From positions 32,906-96,905 of the forward strand of contig JAJZFB010000067.1 of assembly GCA_021805545.1 (NCBI GenBank): 64,000 bases of DNA, read 5' to 3'. This DNA comes from Pseudomonadota bacterium (GTDB lineage: Bacteria; Pseudomonadota; Alphaproteobacteria; Acetobacterales; Acetobacteraceae). Position numbers and translations under genes: made by a program. Shown here one piece after another: positions 45,957-56,309 of the stretch (its first letter is position 1; every line of letters begins with the position of its first letter). A model generated the notes under the pieces. That model worked only from the letters and a program-made list of their open reading frames with translations. It did not search any database and was not told where the DNA came from.

Positions 45957-46905
45957 CCCTCAATGCGCGGCCCATGAGCGAGGCCATGGTTTGCGGGATA
46001 TTCCTGGCGCCGGAGAGCAATTCCGTCACGGCTTGCGTAATGGGCATGTCCACCCCCGCCGCCGTGGCGCGGGCCAGCAGGGCCGGGGCGGTGGCCACAC
46101 CTTCCGTCACGCTCTCGCGCGCGGCGAGGATGGCCTCCAGCCGCTCGCCCTGCCCCAGCGCATACCCCAGCGAGAAATTGCGGCTGCTGGGGCCGGTGCA
46201 GGTCAGCAGCAAATCGCCCAGGCCCGAGAGGCCGGAAATGGTTTCCGCCCGCCCGCCAATGGCATGGGCCAGCCGGGCGATTTCCGCCAGGCCGCGCGTA
46301 ATGAGGGCGGCGCGCGCATTCTCGCCCAGCCCGGCGCCAATAACGGCCCCGGCGGCAATGGCGATGACATTTTTGGCCGCCCCGCCCAAGGCCGCGCCCA
46401 GGCTGTCGGCGCTGCCGTAAAGCCGCAGCGTGCTGGTGTGCAAGGCGGCAATCAGTTCCGCGCGGGTTGCGGCATCCGGCATGGCCAGCACGGCGGCGGC
46501 GGGCAGGCCGGCGGCAATTTCATGCGCGAAATTGGGGCCGGTGAGCATGGCGGCGGGGCGGTTGGCAACAATTTCCGGCGGCAGAAGCAGGGTTTCGCGC
46601 TCCAGCCCCTTGCAGCATAGCAGCAAGTGCGGGCCGGGCGGCAAGGCGGGCAGAATGGCGCGCAAATGCTGCATGGGCACGGCCAGCAGCAGAATATCCG
46701 CCGCCGGAATCTGGTGCGTGATGGCGAGATTGTCTGGCAGCCTCGCGCCGGGCAGGCGGGGGTTCTCACGCGTGGCCCGCATCTGTGCCGCCTTATCCGG
46801 GCTGCGCGCCCAAAGGGTCACGTTCTTGTCCGCCCCGGCGAAGAGCATGGCGAGCGCCGTGCCCCAGGCCCCGGCGCCGATCACGCCTATATGCCTATTC
46901 ATCAA
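45949..46905 (-). CDS. gpsA: NAD(P)H-dependent glycerol-3-phosphate dehydrogenase
   Basis: IGVIGAGAWGTALAMLFA, MLTGPNFAHEIAAGLP, SGLGDLLLTCTGPSSRNFSLGYALGQG. Confidence 0.96.
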   Translation of the reverse strand: MMNRHIGVIGAGAWGTALAMLFAGADKNVTLWARSPDKAAQMRATRENPRLPGARLPDNLAITHQIPAADILLLAVPMQHLRAILPALPPGPHLLLCCKGLERETLLLPPEIVANRPAAMLTGPNFAHEIAAGLPAAAVLAMPDAATRAELIAALHTSTLRLYGSADSLGAALGGAAKNVIAIAAGAVIGAGLGENARAALITRGLAEIARLAHAIGGRAETISGLSGLGDLLLTCTGPSSRNFSLGYALGQGERLEAILAARESVTEGVATAPALLARATAAGVDMPITQAVTELLSGARNIPQTMASLMGRALRDE

Positions 46906-47707
46906 TCAGCCGCTCCACCACGGCGCTGCACCCTGGCTCGCCCAAGGCTGCTTCGCAAGCGGCCAGTATGGGGGCGGCTTCATCCTGCAGCCCGAAAGGC
47001 GGGTTGATGACGAGCAGGCCGCAGCCATTCAGCGCGGCGGGGTTCGTGTCTGGGCGGCGTAAAAATTCCAGGGCGATGGCGTCGCGCAGGGGGGTGAGTT
47101 TCAGGCTCTCGAAAAACGCGCGCACCGGGGCGCGGTGTTTTATGGGGTACCACACCACGAACGCACCGGAGGGAAATTTGCGCCACGCCGCCGCCAGCGT
47201 GGCGGCAAGGGTGGAAAATTCGTCCGGGCGCTCGAAAGGCGGGTCGATCAGCACCAGCGCGCGGCGCTCCGGCGGGGGCAAAAAGGCGTTCAGCGCCTCG
47301 TACCCGTCGCGCTCATGCACCGCCACGTTGCTATGGCCGCGCATGGTGCGTTTCAGCGTGGCGGCGTCCTCGGGGTGCAGCTCGCAGGCCACCAGCCGGT
47401 CTTGCGGGCGCAGCAGCGCGGCGGCAATGGCGGGGGAGCCGGGGTAGAGGCCCAGTTTGCGCACCAGCGCCACGTAATCCGCCAGGGCCGGGGGCGGGTT
47501 ATCGAGGATTTTGCCGATGCCCTCGCGCCATTCGCCGGTTTTTTCGGCCTCGCCAGCCTGCAAATTGTAATGGCCGATGCCTGCGTGCGTATCGAGCAGC
47601 AGGAAGGGCTTTTCCTTGCGCTGCATGGCGCGGATGAGCGGGATGAGCAAAGCGTGCTTCATCACATCGGCGAAATTGCCGGCGTGGTAGATGTGCCGGT
47701 AATTCAT
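46895..47707 (-). CDS. rlmJ: 23S rRNA (adenine(2030)-N(6))-methyltransferase
   Basis: [41 protein letters not shown]. Confidence 0.93.
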   Translation of the reverse strand: MNYRHIYHAGNFADVMKHALLIPLIRAMQRKEKPFLLLDTHAGIGHYNLQAGEAEKTGEWREGIGKILDNPPPALADYVALVRKLGLYPGSPAIAAALLRPQDRLVACELHPEDAATLKRTMRGHSNVAVHERDGYEALNAFLPPPERRALVLIDPPFERPDEFSTLAATLAAAWRKFPSGAFVVWYPIKHRAPVRAFFESLKLTPLRDAIALEFLRRPDTNPAALNGCGLLVINPPFGLQDEAAPILAACEAALGEPGCSAVVERLIDE

Positions 47708-48786
47708 GCCAGCGTGTCCAGCGGCCAGCGCGGCTTGCAGGGGGCGGCCAGCGGGCTGGTTATGCCCGCGCGCAGGCGCTCCAGCCCGGCCCAGGCCACC
47801 ATTACGGCGTTATCGGTACACAGGCGCAGCGGCGGGGCGATGAGCGGCTTGCCCGCCTGCGCCGCCACCCCCGCCAGCCGGGCGCGTATGGCCTTGTTGG
47901 CCGCCACCCCGCCCGCCACCACAATGGCGGTGGCGCTGGGGCACATGGCCAGCGCGTGGCTTAGCCGGTCGCCCAGAATATCGGTTACCGCCACCTGAAA
48001 GCTCGCGGCAATATCCGCCGCGCGGGCGCGGGCAATGGCGCCGGGCGGCTCCTCGGCCACCAACTGCGCGATGGCGGTTTTAAGGCCGGAGAAAGAGAAA
48101 TCGCACCCCTCACGCCCCCGTAGCGGGCGGGGCAGCGCAATGCTGGGTGTGCCTTCAAGTGCCAGAGCCTCCAAAGCCGGGCCGCCAGGGTAGGGCAGGC
48201 CGAGCAGTTTGGCGGATTTGTCGAAGGCTTCGCCCACCGCATCGTCCAGCGTGGTGCCCAGCAGCCGGTAGCGCCCCAGCCCTTCCACCGCCACGCATTG
48301 CGAATGCCCGCCGGAGAGCAGCAGCAGTAGATACGGAAAAGCGGGCTGTTCCGGCGCCAGGCCGGGCAGCCGGGCGGTGAGGGCGTGGGCTTCCAGATGG
48401 TTGATGGCGATATAGGGCAGCCCGGCGGCAATGGCGGCGCCCTTGGCATAGGCCGTGCCCACAAGCAGCCCGCCGATAAGCCCCGGCCCGGCGGTGGCGG
48501 CAATGGCGGCGAGGTCCGCAAACCCCAGCCCGGCCTCGCGCAGCGCGTCCTTCACCATGGCATCGAGCGCGGCCAGATGGGCGCGGGCGGCAATTTCGGG
48601 CACCACCCCGCCAAAAGCGGCATGGTCGGCAATCTGGCTCAGCACGCGCTCGGCCAGAATCGTGCCATCCGGCGCCAGAATCGCGGCGGCGGTTTCGTCG
48701 CAGGAGCTTTCTATACCCAGGATGGGCGCGCGCGGGGCTGGTTGGGCGGCCGCGCGCCTTTCAGGGTCTCCGTCTTTTCTTTCCAT
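47704..48786 (-). CDS. tsaD: tRNA threonylcarbamoyladenosine biosynthesis protein
   Basis: [39 protein letters not shown]. Confidence 0.97.
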   Translation of the reverse strand: MERKDGDPERRAAAQPAPRAPILGIESSCDETAAAILAPDGTILAERVLSQIADHAAFGGVVPEIAARAHLAALDAMVKDALREAGLGFADLAAIAATAGPGLIGGLLVGTAYAKGAAIAAGLPYIAINHLEAHALTARLPGLAPEQPAFPYLLLLLSGGHSQCVAVEGLGRYRLLGTTLDDAVGEAFDKSAKLLGLPYPGGPALEALALEGTPSIALPRPLRGREGCDFSFSGLKTAIAQLVAEEPPGAIARARAADIAASFQVAVTDILGDRLSHALAMCPSATAIVVAGGVAANKAIRARLAGVAAQAGKPLIAPPLRLCTDNAVMVAWAGLERLRAGITSPLAAPCKPRWPLDTLA

Positions 48787-48809
48787 GCGTCCCGCTCTAG
48801 ACCAGCTTC

Positions 48810-49784
48810 GTGAAAACCGTAACTCCCCCGCACGCCCGCGGGCTGCCGCTTAAAGCCGGCACGCGCGGCTCGCCCCTGGCCCGCCAGCAAACTGCCACCT
48901 TTCTCTCCCTGTTGCGCCAGGTCTGCCCTGTTCTTGGCCGCTCGGAAGTGTTCGAGGAACATCTCATCACCACCACCGGCGATGCGGTGCAGAACCGGCC
49001 CCTGGCCGAGATTGGCGGCAAGGGGCTGTTCGCCAAGGAAATTCACGAGGCGCTGGCGGCAGGGCGGATAGATTTCGCGGTGCACAGCCTGAAGGATCTG
49101 GAGACAGTGCTGCCCGAGGGCATCGCTTTGGCCTGCACGCTGAAGCGTGAGGATGCGCGGGATGTGCTGATTCTGCCCCCCGGCGCCAAGGTGGACCCGG
49201 CGGACCCGTATGGCGCGCTGGCCAATGGCGCCAATATTGGCTCGGCCAGCGTGCGGCGGCAGGCGCAGCTTAAATATGCGCGGCCGGACCTCAATTTCTC
49301 TCTGCTGCGCGGCAATGTGGGCACGCGCCTGGCCAAGGTGGAAAACGGCGAGGTGGATGCCACGCTGCTGGCCTATGCCGGGCTGCGGCGGCTGGGGCTG
49401 GCGGATAAGGCCAGCGTGGTGCTCAGCCCGGAGCAGATGGTGCCATCAGCCTGCCAGGGCATTGTGGGCATTACCGTGCGCAAGGCGGATGAGAATTTGT
49501 GGGAGCTGCTGGCAGCGATTGAAGACCCCGAGGCCAAGGCGGTTTCCGCCGCCGAGCGCGCGCTGCTGATGGCGCTGGACGGCTCCTGCCGCACGCCCAT
49601 TGGCGGCTATGCGCGGCTGATGGAGGATGGCACGCTGCACTTAACCGGGCTGGTGGCGCGGGCCGATGGCACGTTTTTACTCCAGCGCAGCATAACCGGC
49701 GCGGTGGCCGATGCGGCGGCTTTGGGCAATGAGCTGGGGCGCGAACTGAAGGCTGACAGCCCGGCGGATATTTTCGCGCCGTGA
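48810..49784 (+). CDS. hemC: Hydroxymethylbilane synthase (GTG start)
   Basis: [56 protein letters not shown]. Confidence 0.97.
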   Translation: MKTVTPPHARGLPLKAGTRGSPLARQQTATFLSLLRQVCPVLGRSEVFEEHLITTTGDAVQNRPLAEIGGKGLFAKEIHEALAAGRIDFAVHSLKDLETVLPEGIALACTLKREDARDVLILPPGAKVDPADPYGALANGANIGSASVRRQAQLKYARPDLNFSLLRGNVGTRLAKVENGEVDATLLAYAGLRRLGLADKASVVLSPEQMVPSACQGIVGITVRKADENLWELLAAIEDPEAKAVSAAERALLMALDGSCRTPIGGYARLMEDGTLHLTGLVARADGTFLLQRSITGAVADAAALGNELGRELKADSPADIFAP

Positions 49785-50449
49785 AATTACTGGTGACCAG
49801 GCCAGAGCCGGGGGCCAGCGCCACCGCGCGGCGCCTGGAAGCCATGGGGCATGAGCCGGTTTTGCTGCCCTGCCTGAGCGTGAAAACCGTGCCGCCCCGC
49901 CTGCCGCCGCACCCCGCCGCGCTGGTGGTAACCAGTGGCCAGGCCGTGCCCGCTTTGCCCGCGCGGCTGCACCATGTGCCGGTATTCTGCGTGGGCGACG
50001 CCACGGGCGCCAAGCTGCGCCAGGCCGGGTTTACCCGTGTGGAAAGCGCGCAGGGCGATGCGGAGGATTTATTCCGGCTGATCGCAGCCCGGCGCGTGCC
50101 GGGGCTGCATGTGCTGGCAGTGGGCGAGCGCCATGGGCAGGCGCTGCTGGCCAGGCTGCGCGCCGCGGGCATTTCCGCCGTGCGGCGCAAGGTTTATAGC
50201 GTGGCCAAGCTGCGGCACATGCCTGAAGACGTGCTGGCGCTGCTGGCGGCGGGCGGGCTGGAAGGCGCCTTGTTCTATTCGGCCGAAACAGCGCGGGCTT
50301 TTGCCGCTTTGCACCCGCCCGGCACGGGCGCCATGGAGGCGTTTACGCTGAGCGAAAATGTGGCCCAGGCCGTTAAAGGCTTGCCCTGGCGGAAAATTCA
50401 TGCCGCATTGGCCCCAACGGAGGCGGATTTGATGGCGTTGCTGGCATGA
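49781..50449 (+). CDS. hemD: Uroporphyrinogen-III synthase
   Basis: LLVTRPEPGASATARRLEAMGHEPVLLP; between hemC and the hemY cluster. Confidence 0.9.
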   Translation: MKLLVTRPEPGASATARRLEAMGHEPVLLPCLSVKTVPPRLPPHPAALVVTSGQAVPALPARLHHVPVFCVGDATGAKLRQAGFTRVESAQGDAEDLFRLIAARRVPGLHVLAVGERHGQALLARLRAAGISAVRRKVYSVAKLRHMPEDVLALLAAGGLEGALFYSAETARAFAALHPPGTGAMEAFTLSENVAQAVKGLPWRKIHAALAPTEADLMALLA

Positions 50450-51312
50450 GCGAAACCGGAAAGACAGAGATGGTGACCCCTGAGCCGCCGATGGCGCCAC
50501 CCGTTGCGCCACCCGTTGCGGTAAGGCGGCGGCACCCGGTCTGGCCCTACGTGTTCACGCTCGGCTTTGTGGCGCTGGCGGCGGGTGAAGGGTATTTATG
50601 GTACCGGGCCCAGGCGCACCGGGCCGATAGCACCGAGCTGGCCGTGCTGCGCGCGCAGGTGGATGATCTGCGCGCGGCCCAGGCCAGCCGCGCCCCGGCG
50701 CCAGACAGCGTGACGGTGCAGGCGGATTTGGCCCAGAAATACGCGAATCTGGCGGCGCAGTTGCAGGCGGTGCAGGCGCAATCCGCCGCCAACCATGGCG
50801 CGCTTTCCATGCTGCAGGCCAATGCGGTGGATTTGGGCAGGCTCACCCAGCGCATGACGCTGCTTAACGCGCTGGGCACGGCGCGGCTGGCTTTGGATGA
50901 AGGGCAGCCTTTGGGGCAAATCCCCAACGCGCCGCCCGCCTTGGCGCAATTTGCCAATACCGCGCCGCCCACGCAGGCGCAGTTGCGCGAGAGTTTTGAT
51001 GCGGCGGCACGCGCGGCAGAGGCGGCGAGCCTTTCCGGCAACGGGCAGGCCGGGTTCTGGGCGCGGGTGAAATTGCGGCTGGAGGGGCTGATAACCATCA
51101 GCAACGGCACGCAGGTTGTTTTCGGCCCGCCAGCGGCGGCGGCGTTGAACATGGCGCGGCTGGCGCTGGAAAATGGCGATCTGGCCGGTGCTGTGGCGGC
51201 GCTGCGGGATTTGCCGCCGAGTGCCAAGGCCGCGATGGCGGGCTGGCTGGGCCAGGCCAAGGCGCTGCTGGCCGCACGCGCGGCGCTGCTTAGCATGGCG
51301 CAGGGCGCCTGA
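50446..51312 (+). CDS. Mic60/mitofilin-like (COG4223-type) membrane protein
   Basis: N-terminal TM, coiled coil, C-terminal ARVKLRLEGLITI...ALNMARLALENGDLAGAVAALRDLPPSAKAAMAGWLGQAKALL; hem operon position. Confidence 0.72.
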   Translation: MSETGKTEMVTPEPPMAPPVAPPVAVRRRHPVWPYVFTLGFVALAAGEGYLWYRAQAHRADSTELAVLRAQVDDLRAAQASRAPAPDSVTVQADLAQKYANLAAQLQAVQAQSAANHGALSMLQANAVDLGRLTQRMTLLNALGTARLALDEGQPLGQIPNAPPALAQFANTAPPTQAQLRESFDAAARAAEAASLSGNGQAGFWARVKLRLEGLITISNGTQVVFGPPAAAALNMARLALENGDLAGAVAALRDLPPSAKAAMAGWLGQAKALLAARAALLSMAQGA

Positions 51313-52517
51313 TGCTGACGGCGGCGAAATTTCTGGTTCTGGCCGCGCTGCTGCTGGCGCTGGCCTGGTGGATTGGCGGGCTGCCCGGCGATGTAACGGC
51401 GCATGTGGGCGGCTATGCCATTACCACCAACACCCCGGCGGCCTTGCTGCTGCTGTTTCTCATCGCCGTTATTTTTACCGTCATGCTGCGCGTGCTGGGC
51501 GGCATAAGCGGCACGCCGGGTAAAATAGCGGCCTGGCGCGCGGCCAAGCGGCAGGCGGCGGGCGAGCGTGCCATGCGGCGCGGGCTGGTGGCGCTGGCCG
51601 CGGGCGATGCCGCGGCAGCCACGGCCGAGGCGCGGCAAGTGCACAAGCTGCTGGGCGATACGCCCATGGCGCAGATGCTGCGGGCCGAGGCGGCGCAGCT
51701 GGCGGGGGATACGGCAACGGCCAAAAGCGCGTTTACGGCGCTGGCGCAGGATAAGGAGATGCGCTTTCTGGGCCATCGCGGCCTGCTGCGCGCAGCACTG
51801 GGCAGAGCCGATTTGGAAACCGCGAAGCGCCACGCCCAGGATGCGGAGGAGGCCTATCCCGGCGGCGCCTGGACGCGCGCGCAGCGCCTGCACCTGGCAC
51901 TGAAGGCGCAGGATTATGCCGCCGCGCTGGGGCTGACACAGGATAAGAACGAAATTGCGGCCCTGGCCGTGGCGGCGGGGCAGCAGGCCATAGCGCCGCG
52001 CGATGCGCTGCGCTACGCGCAGACGGCACTGAAAGCCGTGCCGGAATTTGCCCCGGCCCTGGCGCTGGCGGCAGAGTCGCTGCGGCGGCAGGACAAAACC
52101 CGCACCGCCCGCAAAATGCTGCTGAATGGCTGGAAGGAAAAACCGCACCCGCTGATTGCCGCCGCGTGGTTCGCGCCCGATGCCACGCCGATAGAGCGCG
52201 CGCAGGATGCCGCCGCCCTGGCCGCCGCCAACCCTGGCCATGCGGAATCAGAACTTGTGCTGGCACAAACGGCGCTTGCCGCCGGGCTGGTGGCCGAGGC
52301 CAGGCGCCATGCCGGGCTGGCCTTGCACGCGGGGGTGGATGACGGGCGCGCCCAGGCCGTGCTGGACACGCTGGACAGCAAGCCCCCTGCCCCGCCGCGC
52401 AGCGCCTGGGTGTGCGGGGCCTGCCATAACAGCACGCAAAGCTGGGCCGCCTTGTGCCCCGCTTGCGGCAAGCCGGGCGGGCTGCGCTGGCACACGCCCG
52501 GCACGGCCCTGGTGTAG
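51312..52517 (+). CDS. HemY-domain protein
   Basis: WWIGGLPGDVTAHVGGYAITTNTPAALLLL, HemY N-terminus and TPR-like repeats; C-terminal zinc ribbon CGACHNSTQSWAALCPACG. Confidence 0.85.
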   Translation: MLTAAKFLVLAALLLALAWWIGGLPGDVTAHVGGYAITTNTPAALLLLFLIAVIFTVMLRVLGGISGTPGKIAAWRAAKRQAAGERAMRRGLVALAAGDAAAATAEARQVHKLLGDTPMAQMLRAEAAQLAGDTATAKSAFTALAQDKEMRFLGHRGLLRAALGRADLETAKRHAQDAEEAYPGGAWTRAQRLHLALKAQDYAAALGLTQDKNEIAALAVAAGQQAIAPRDALRYAQTALKAVPEFAPALALAAESLRRQDKTRTARKMLLNGWKEKPHPLIAAAWFAPDATPIERAQDAAALAAANPGHAESELVLAQTALAAGLVAEARRHAGLALHAGVDDGRAQAVLDTLDSKPPAPPRSAWVCGACHNSTQSWAALCPACGKPGGLRWHTPGTALV

Positions 52518-52538
52518 GGTTTGCGGTGTAGGGTTTGC
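52511..52538. repeat. 14-bp perfect tandem duplication across the hemY stop
   Basis: GGTGTAGGGTTTGC x2. Confidence 0.95.
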
Positions 52539-52677
52539 GCGCCTGGCGCCGTGCGCCGCGGCCAACCCGCTGCTAACCGGCCCGCTTTACAACCAGGAGG
52601 CGGCGGCGCAGATGTTCTGGCCGCCATGGCTGCAATCATAAATTGCAGCGCGGCGCGGCGTGGCGTAAGGCTGGGGC

Positions 52678-53862
52678 ATGGTGCCTTGTCTCTCCCGGTT
52701 TTGCGCGCGGGGTTTGCTGGCGGCGGCTTTGGCGGCTGGGGTGGTGCTGTTCGCGCTGGGGGTAAGGGCGCAAATTTTGCGCGCTTGGCTCTATACGCGC
52801 CACGGACTGGGTTTTGCCGACCCGTATTGCACCACGGGATATTGCGATTACGGCATGTTCTGGGTGGCCGGCGTGATGGCCCGGCACGGCCAGGCCAATT
52901 TGCTGTACGGCCCGCATTACGCGGCGCTGGCGGCGCGTATTTTGCCCTATAAAACCGGGTGGTGGCCGTTTGTGTATCCACCCAGCATTTTGCCCGTGGC
53001 CTATGGGGTGGCGCTGCTGCCGCTTGCGGCGGGGTATTATCTCGTTTCGGCGGGGCTGGTTTTGGCCCAGGCATGGCTGTTGCGCGCGGCGCGGCTGCCC
53101 TGGCGCTGCGTGGTGGCGGGGCTGGCCTCGTTTCCGGCCATGTGGACGCTGTATTTGGGCCAGCTTGGCATGGTGTGCGGCGCGCTGCTGGTTTACGGGC
53201 TGGCGCGGCTGCACGCCCGGCCCGGGCGCGCCGGGGCGGCTTTGGGGCTGTTGGCGGTAAAGCCGCAATACGCGCTGCTGGTGCCGGTGGCGGTACTGGC
53301 GGCAAGGCGCTGGCGTGCCTGCGCGGCGGGGGTGGCGGTGCTTGGGTTGTGCCTGCTGCTCTCCTGGGTGGTGGCGGGCAAAGCGGGCTGGCTGGCTTAT
53401 TTCGGCCCAGGCCGTGCCGCCCTGCGCGCGCTGCTGGAGCGGCCTTTCCCAGGCACGTATGAGATGATGGGCAGCTCCGTGTTTTGGATGCTGCGCAGCC
53501 TGGGCTGGGGGGTTGGCGCCGCTTTTGCCGGGCAAGGCGCGGTGAGCCTGGGCTGTGTGGCCTTATGCTGGGTGTTGTGGCGGCGCGGGGCAGAGAACAG
53601 GCTGCCCGCCACGCTGGCGCTGACCCTGCTGGCCAGCCCCTATGGCTTCACTGGCGATATGGCAATGCTCTGCGCCGTATTGCCGCTTATGGCCCGGCCC
53701 GGCGCGCATTGGCGCAATGCGGCGCTGGGCTGGCTATGGGTGGCCCCGGCCTTTGTGCCGGGGTTTGTGGCGCGGGCCGGGGTTTTGCCCACGCCGCTGC
53801 TGGTGCTGGCGGTGCTGGGGCTGAGTGTTGCACCGGTTTTTACCAGGGATGCCGTTGCTTGA
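52678..53862 (+). CDS. GT87/DUF2029 family membrane glycosyltransferase
   Basis: CDYGMFWVAGVMARHGQANLLYG, FVYPPSILPVAYGVALLPLAAGYYL, LGLLAVKPQYALLVPVAVLAARRWRA. Confidence 0.85.
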   Translation: MVPCLSRFCARGLLAAALAAGVVLFALGVRAQILRAWLYTRHGLGFADPYCTTGYCDYGMFWVAGVMARHGQANLLYGPHYAALAARILPYKTGWWPFVYPPSILPVAYGVALLPLAAGYYLVSAGLVLAQAWLLRAARLPWRCVVAGLASFPAMWTLYLGQLGMVCGALLVYGLARLHARPGRAGAALGLLAVKPQYALLVPVAVLAARRWRACAAGVAVLGLCLLLSWVVAGKAGWLAYFGPGRAALRALLERPFPGTYEMMGSSVFWMLRSLGWGVGAAFAGQGAVSLGCVALCWVLWRRGAENRLPATLALTLLASPYGFTGDMAMLCAVLPLMARPGAHWRNAALGWLWVAPAFVPGFVARAGVLPTPLLVLAVLGLSVAPVFTRDAVA

Positions 53863-53918
53863 GTCTACACATGCTGGAATGGTAGGCTCCCTACATGCAG
53901 CGCCAGGGCGCCGCCGCC

Positions 53919-55577
53919 TTACGATGATTTCTGAGCCTCTTCCGCCAGCAGCTCCTTCTTGGAGAATTTGCCCACCATGGTTTTGGGCAGGCTCTCGCGG
54001 ATTTCCACCTTTTTCGGCATTTCGATGGGGTTGAGATGCGGCTTGAGGAAGGCGAGCAGCTCGTCTTCCGTTAGCGTCGCGCCGCTGCGCAGCGTGACGT
54101 AGAGTTTTGGCGTCTGGCCGCGATACGGGTCGGGCAGGCCGATGGCCACGGCATCCTGCACCGCCGGGTGCTGGTAGGCGGCTTCCTCGATAACGCGCGG
54201 ATAGACCTTGAACCCGCCGCAGATGATGACATCCTTCAGCCGGTCCACGATGAAGAGGCAGCCATCCGCGTCGAGATACCCGACATCGCCAGTGCGGAAC
54301 GCGCCTTCGGTGAACACGTAGGCGGTTTCGTTGGGCTGGTTGTAATAGCCCAGCATGATTTGCGGGCCGCGCGCGCAAATCTCGCCGGTTTCGCCTTGCG
54401 GCAGCAGAATGGCCGGGTTGGCCGGGTCGCGGATTTCGATGATGGTGCCCGGCACGGCTGGCCCCACGCTGCCAGGTTTTTCCTGCCCCAGCCGGGTGAA
54501 GCACAGCACGGGCGAGGTTTCTGAAAGCCCGTAACCTTCCATGATATGGCTGTGGGAAATGCGCTCGAACCGCTCTTTGACCTCTAGCGAAAGCGAGGCG
54601 CCGCCGGAGACGCAGAGTTTGATGAAGCTGAGATCGGTTTGCCCGCGCTTTTCGGCCTCGTTGGCGATGGCGGTGAACAAAGTGGGCACGCCAGGCACCA
54701 CGGTGGGCTTGCGCGCGTAGAGGGTGCGCATGAGCTGCTTAATGTCCAGCCGCGGCAGCAGGATGAGCTCCGCCCCGATGGACAGGCCGAGATTCATTAC
54801 CGCTGTCATGCTGAACACATGAAAGAAGGGCAGAAGTGCCAGGAAACGCTCCTGGCCCTGCTGCAGGCCGGGCATGACAAGCTGGGATTGCTGCAGATTG
54901 ACGGTGATGTTGGCGTGGCTGAGTGCCGCCGCCTTGGGCGTGCCGGTGGTGCCGCCCGTAAATTGCAGCACCGCCAGATCTTTCACCGGGTCTACCGCAA
55001 AGGGTGCGGGGGCGGTTTGCCCGGCGATGAGGGTTTTGAATGGCAGGTACGGGGCATGCCGGGGCACGTTTGCCAGGCTCTTGCGCGCGAATAGCCGCAT
55101 GGCCAGGCCTTTGGCCCAGGGCAGCATATCTGCCAGCGGGCAGATGATGACGCGCTTGAACTGGCCCTGTGCTGCCAGCGTGCCGATATTGTTGAACACG
55201 GCGGCCACATCCACGGTGACCATCATGGCCACCCCGGCCTCGCCCGCCATCGTCTCGATTTCCTTGAGCGTATAAAGCGGGTTGAAATTAACCACCGTGC
55301 CGCCGGCCTTGAGGATGGCGAAATACATGATGATGGAATAGGGGCAGTTGGGCAGGCATAGCCCCACTTTGGTGCCCTTGGTAACGCCCAGCTTCTGCAA
55401 ACCGGCGGCGGCCGCATTGGCCAGGCGCCCCAGCCCGGCATAGCTCAGGCGCTTGCCCATGAAGTCAAGCGCCATGAGCGGGCCGAATTGGCGCACGGCG
55501 CGGTCCAGAATTTCGCCGGCGGCGGTGGGGGCGGGGATGAAGCCAGGCGCGGCGCCTGGCATTATAGGTGCGGTCAT
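53919..55577 (-). CDS. Long-chain fatty-acid-CoA ligase (AMP-binding)
   Basis: LQFTGGTTGTPKAAALSH, MEGYGLSETSPV, GDVGYLDADGCLFIVDRLKDVIICGGFKVYPR. Confidence 0.93.
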   Translation of the reverse strand: MTAPIMPGAAPGFIPAPTAAGEILDRAVRQFGPLMALDFMGKRLSYAGLGRLANAAAAGLQKLGVTKGTKVGLCLPNCPYSIIMYFAILKAGGTVVNFNPLYTLKEIETMAGEAGVAMMVTVDVAAVFNNIGTLAAQGQFKRVIICPLADMLPWAKGLAMRLFARKSLANVPRHAPYLPFKTLIAGQTAPAPFAVDPVKDLAVLQFTGGTTGTPKAAALSHANITVNLQQSQLVMPGLQQGQERFLALLPFFHVFSMTAVMNLGLSIGAELILLPRLDIKQLMRTLYARKPTVVPGVPTLFTAIANEAEKRGQTDLSFIKLCVSGGASLSLEVKERFERISHSHIMEGYGLSETSPVLCFTRLGQEKPGSVGPAVPGTIIEIRDPANPAILLPQGETGEICARGPQIMLGYYNQPNETAYVFTEGAFRTGDVGYLDADGCLFIVDRLKDVIICGGFKVYPRVIEEAAYQHPAVQDAVAIGLPDPYRGQTPKLYVTLRSGATLTEDELLAFLKPHLNPIEMPKKVEIRESLPKTMVGKFSKKELLAEEAQKSS

Positions 55578-55693
55578 CGTTTCTCCCGATTATTCTCAGC
55601 CCTTCTGGGCCTTGGATACGGGCATGGTATGGTGCCTGCCCTTTACGTTAGGTTAGCCTGGAAACGTGCCGGTTGCAATAATAAGGGGCGCAA

Positions 55694-55728
55694 CAAAAAG
55701 GGTGGGGCTGCGGTAAGCGGCCCCACCC
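55694..55728 (-). terminator. Intrinsic terminator downstream of the cold-shock gene (minus strand)
   Basis: Minus strand GGGTGGGGC-cgcttaccgca-GCCCCACCC-TTTTT. Confidence 0.88.
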
Positions 55729-55769
55729 TATAAAGTTGCAGCAAAGCCGCCCGGCACGCGCCCGGGGTG

Positions 55770-55973
55770 CTAAATGGGCTTGAGATTGATCGCGGCGGCC
55801 TTGCCGCGCTCCATTGCCACTTCGTAAGAGATTTTTTGTCCCTCATTCAGGCCGCGCAGGCCCGCCGACTGCACGGCGGTAATGTGGACGAAGACATCCT
55901 TGCCGCCATCTTGCGGCACGATGAAGCCATAGCCTTTGGTGGTGTTGAACCATTTGACGGTACCGGTCGCCAT
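55770..55973 (-). CDS. Cold-shock protein (CspA family)
   Basis: MATGTVKWFNTTKGYGFIVPQDGGKDVFVHITAV. Confidence 0.97.
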   Translation of the reverse strand: MATGTVKWFNTTKGYGFIVPQDGGKDVFVHITAVQSAGLRGLNEGQKISYEVAMERGKAAAINLKPI

Positions 55974-56309
55974 ATTTTCTTAACTCGCTCCTCAAAAGAT
56001 TTGGCCCCCATGCGTGTGTGCGCTTTATGGGGGACAACCGCCTTCAGGGTGCCTTGCGCCTCCTAGGAGTGCGAGCCAAGCCATGCCATCACCGATTGCC
56101 TTGAAATTTCACGCAGAAAGCTGCGGAATTGTCAACGATTTGGTGAGGGGCACACAAAAATCCACTATATTTGCCGGGTCTCTTCATCGAATCATCACGC
56201 CGTACGTTTTTGCAGCAATCTTCATGCCCGCGTCCAGGCATCTATCTGCACCCCTGAAATTGGGGCATAATATGCCCCATATCAGCCAAAACAATGCAGG
56301 AGGAATGTC

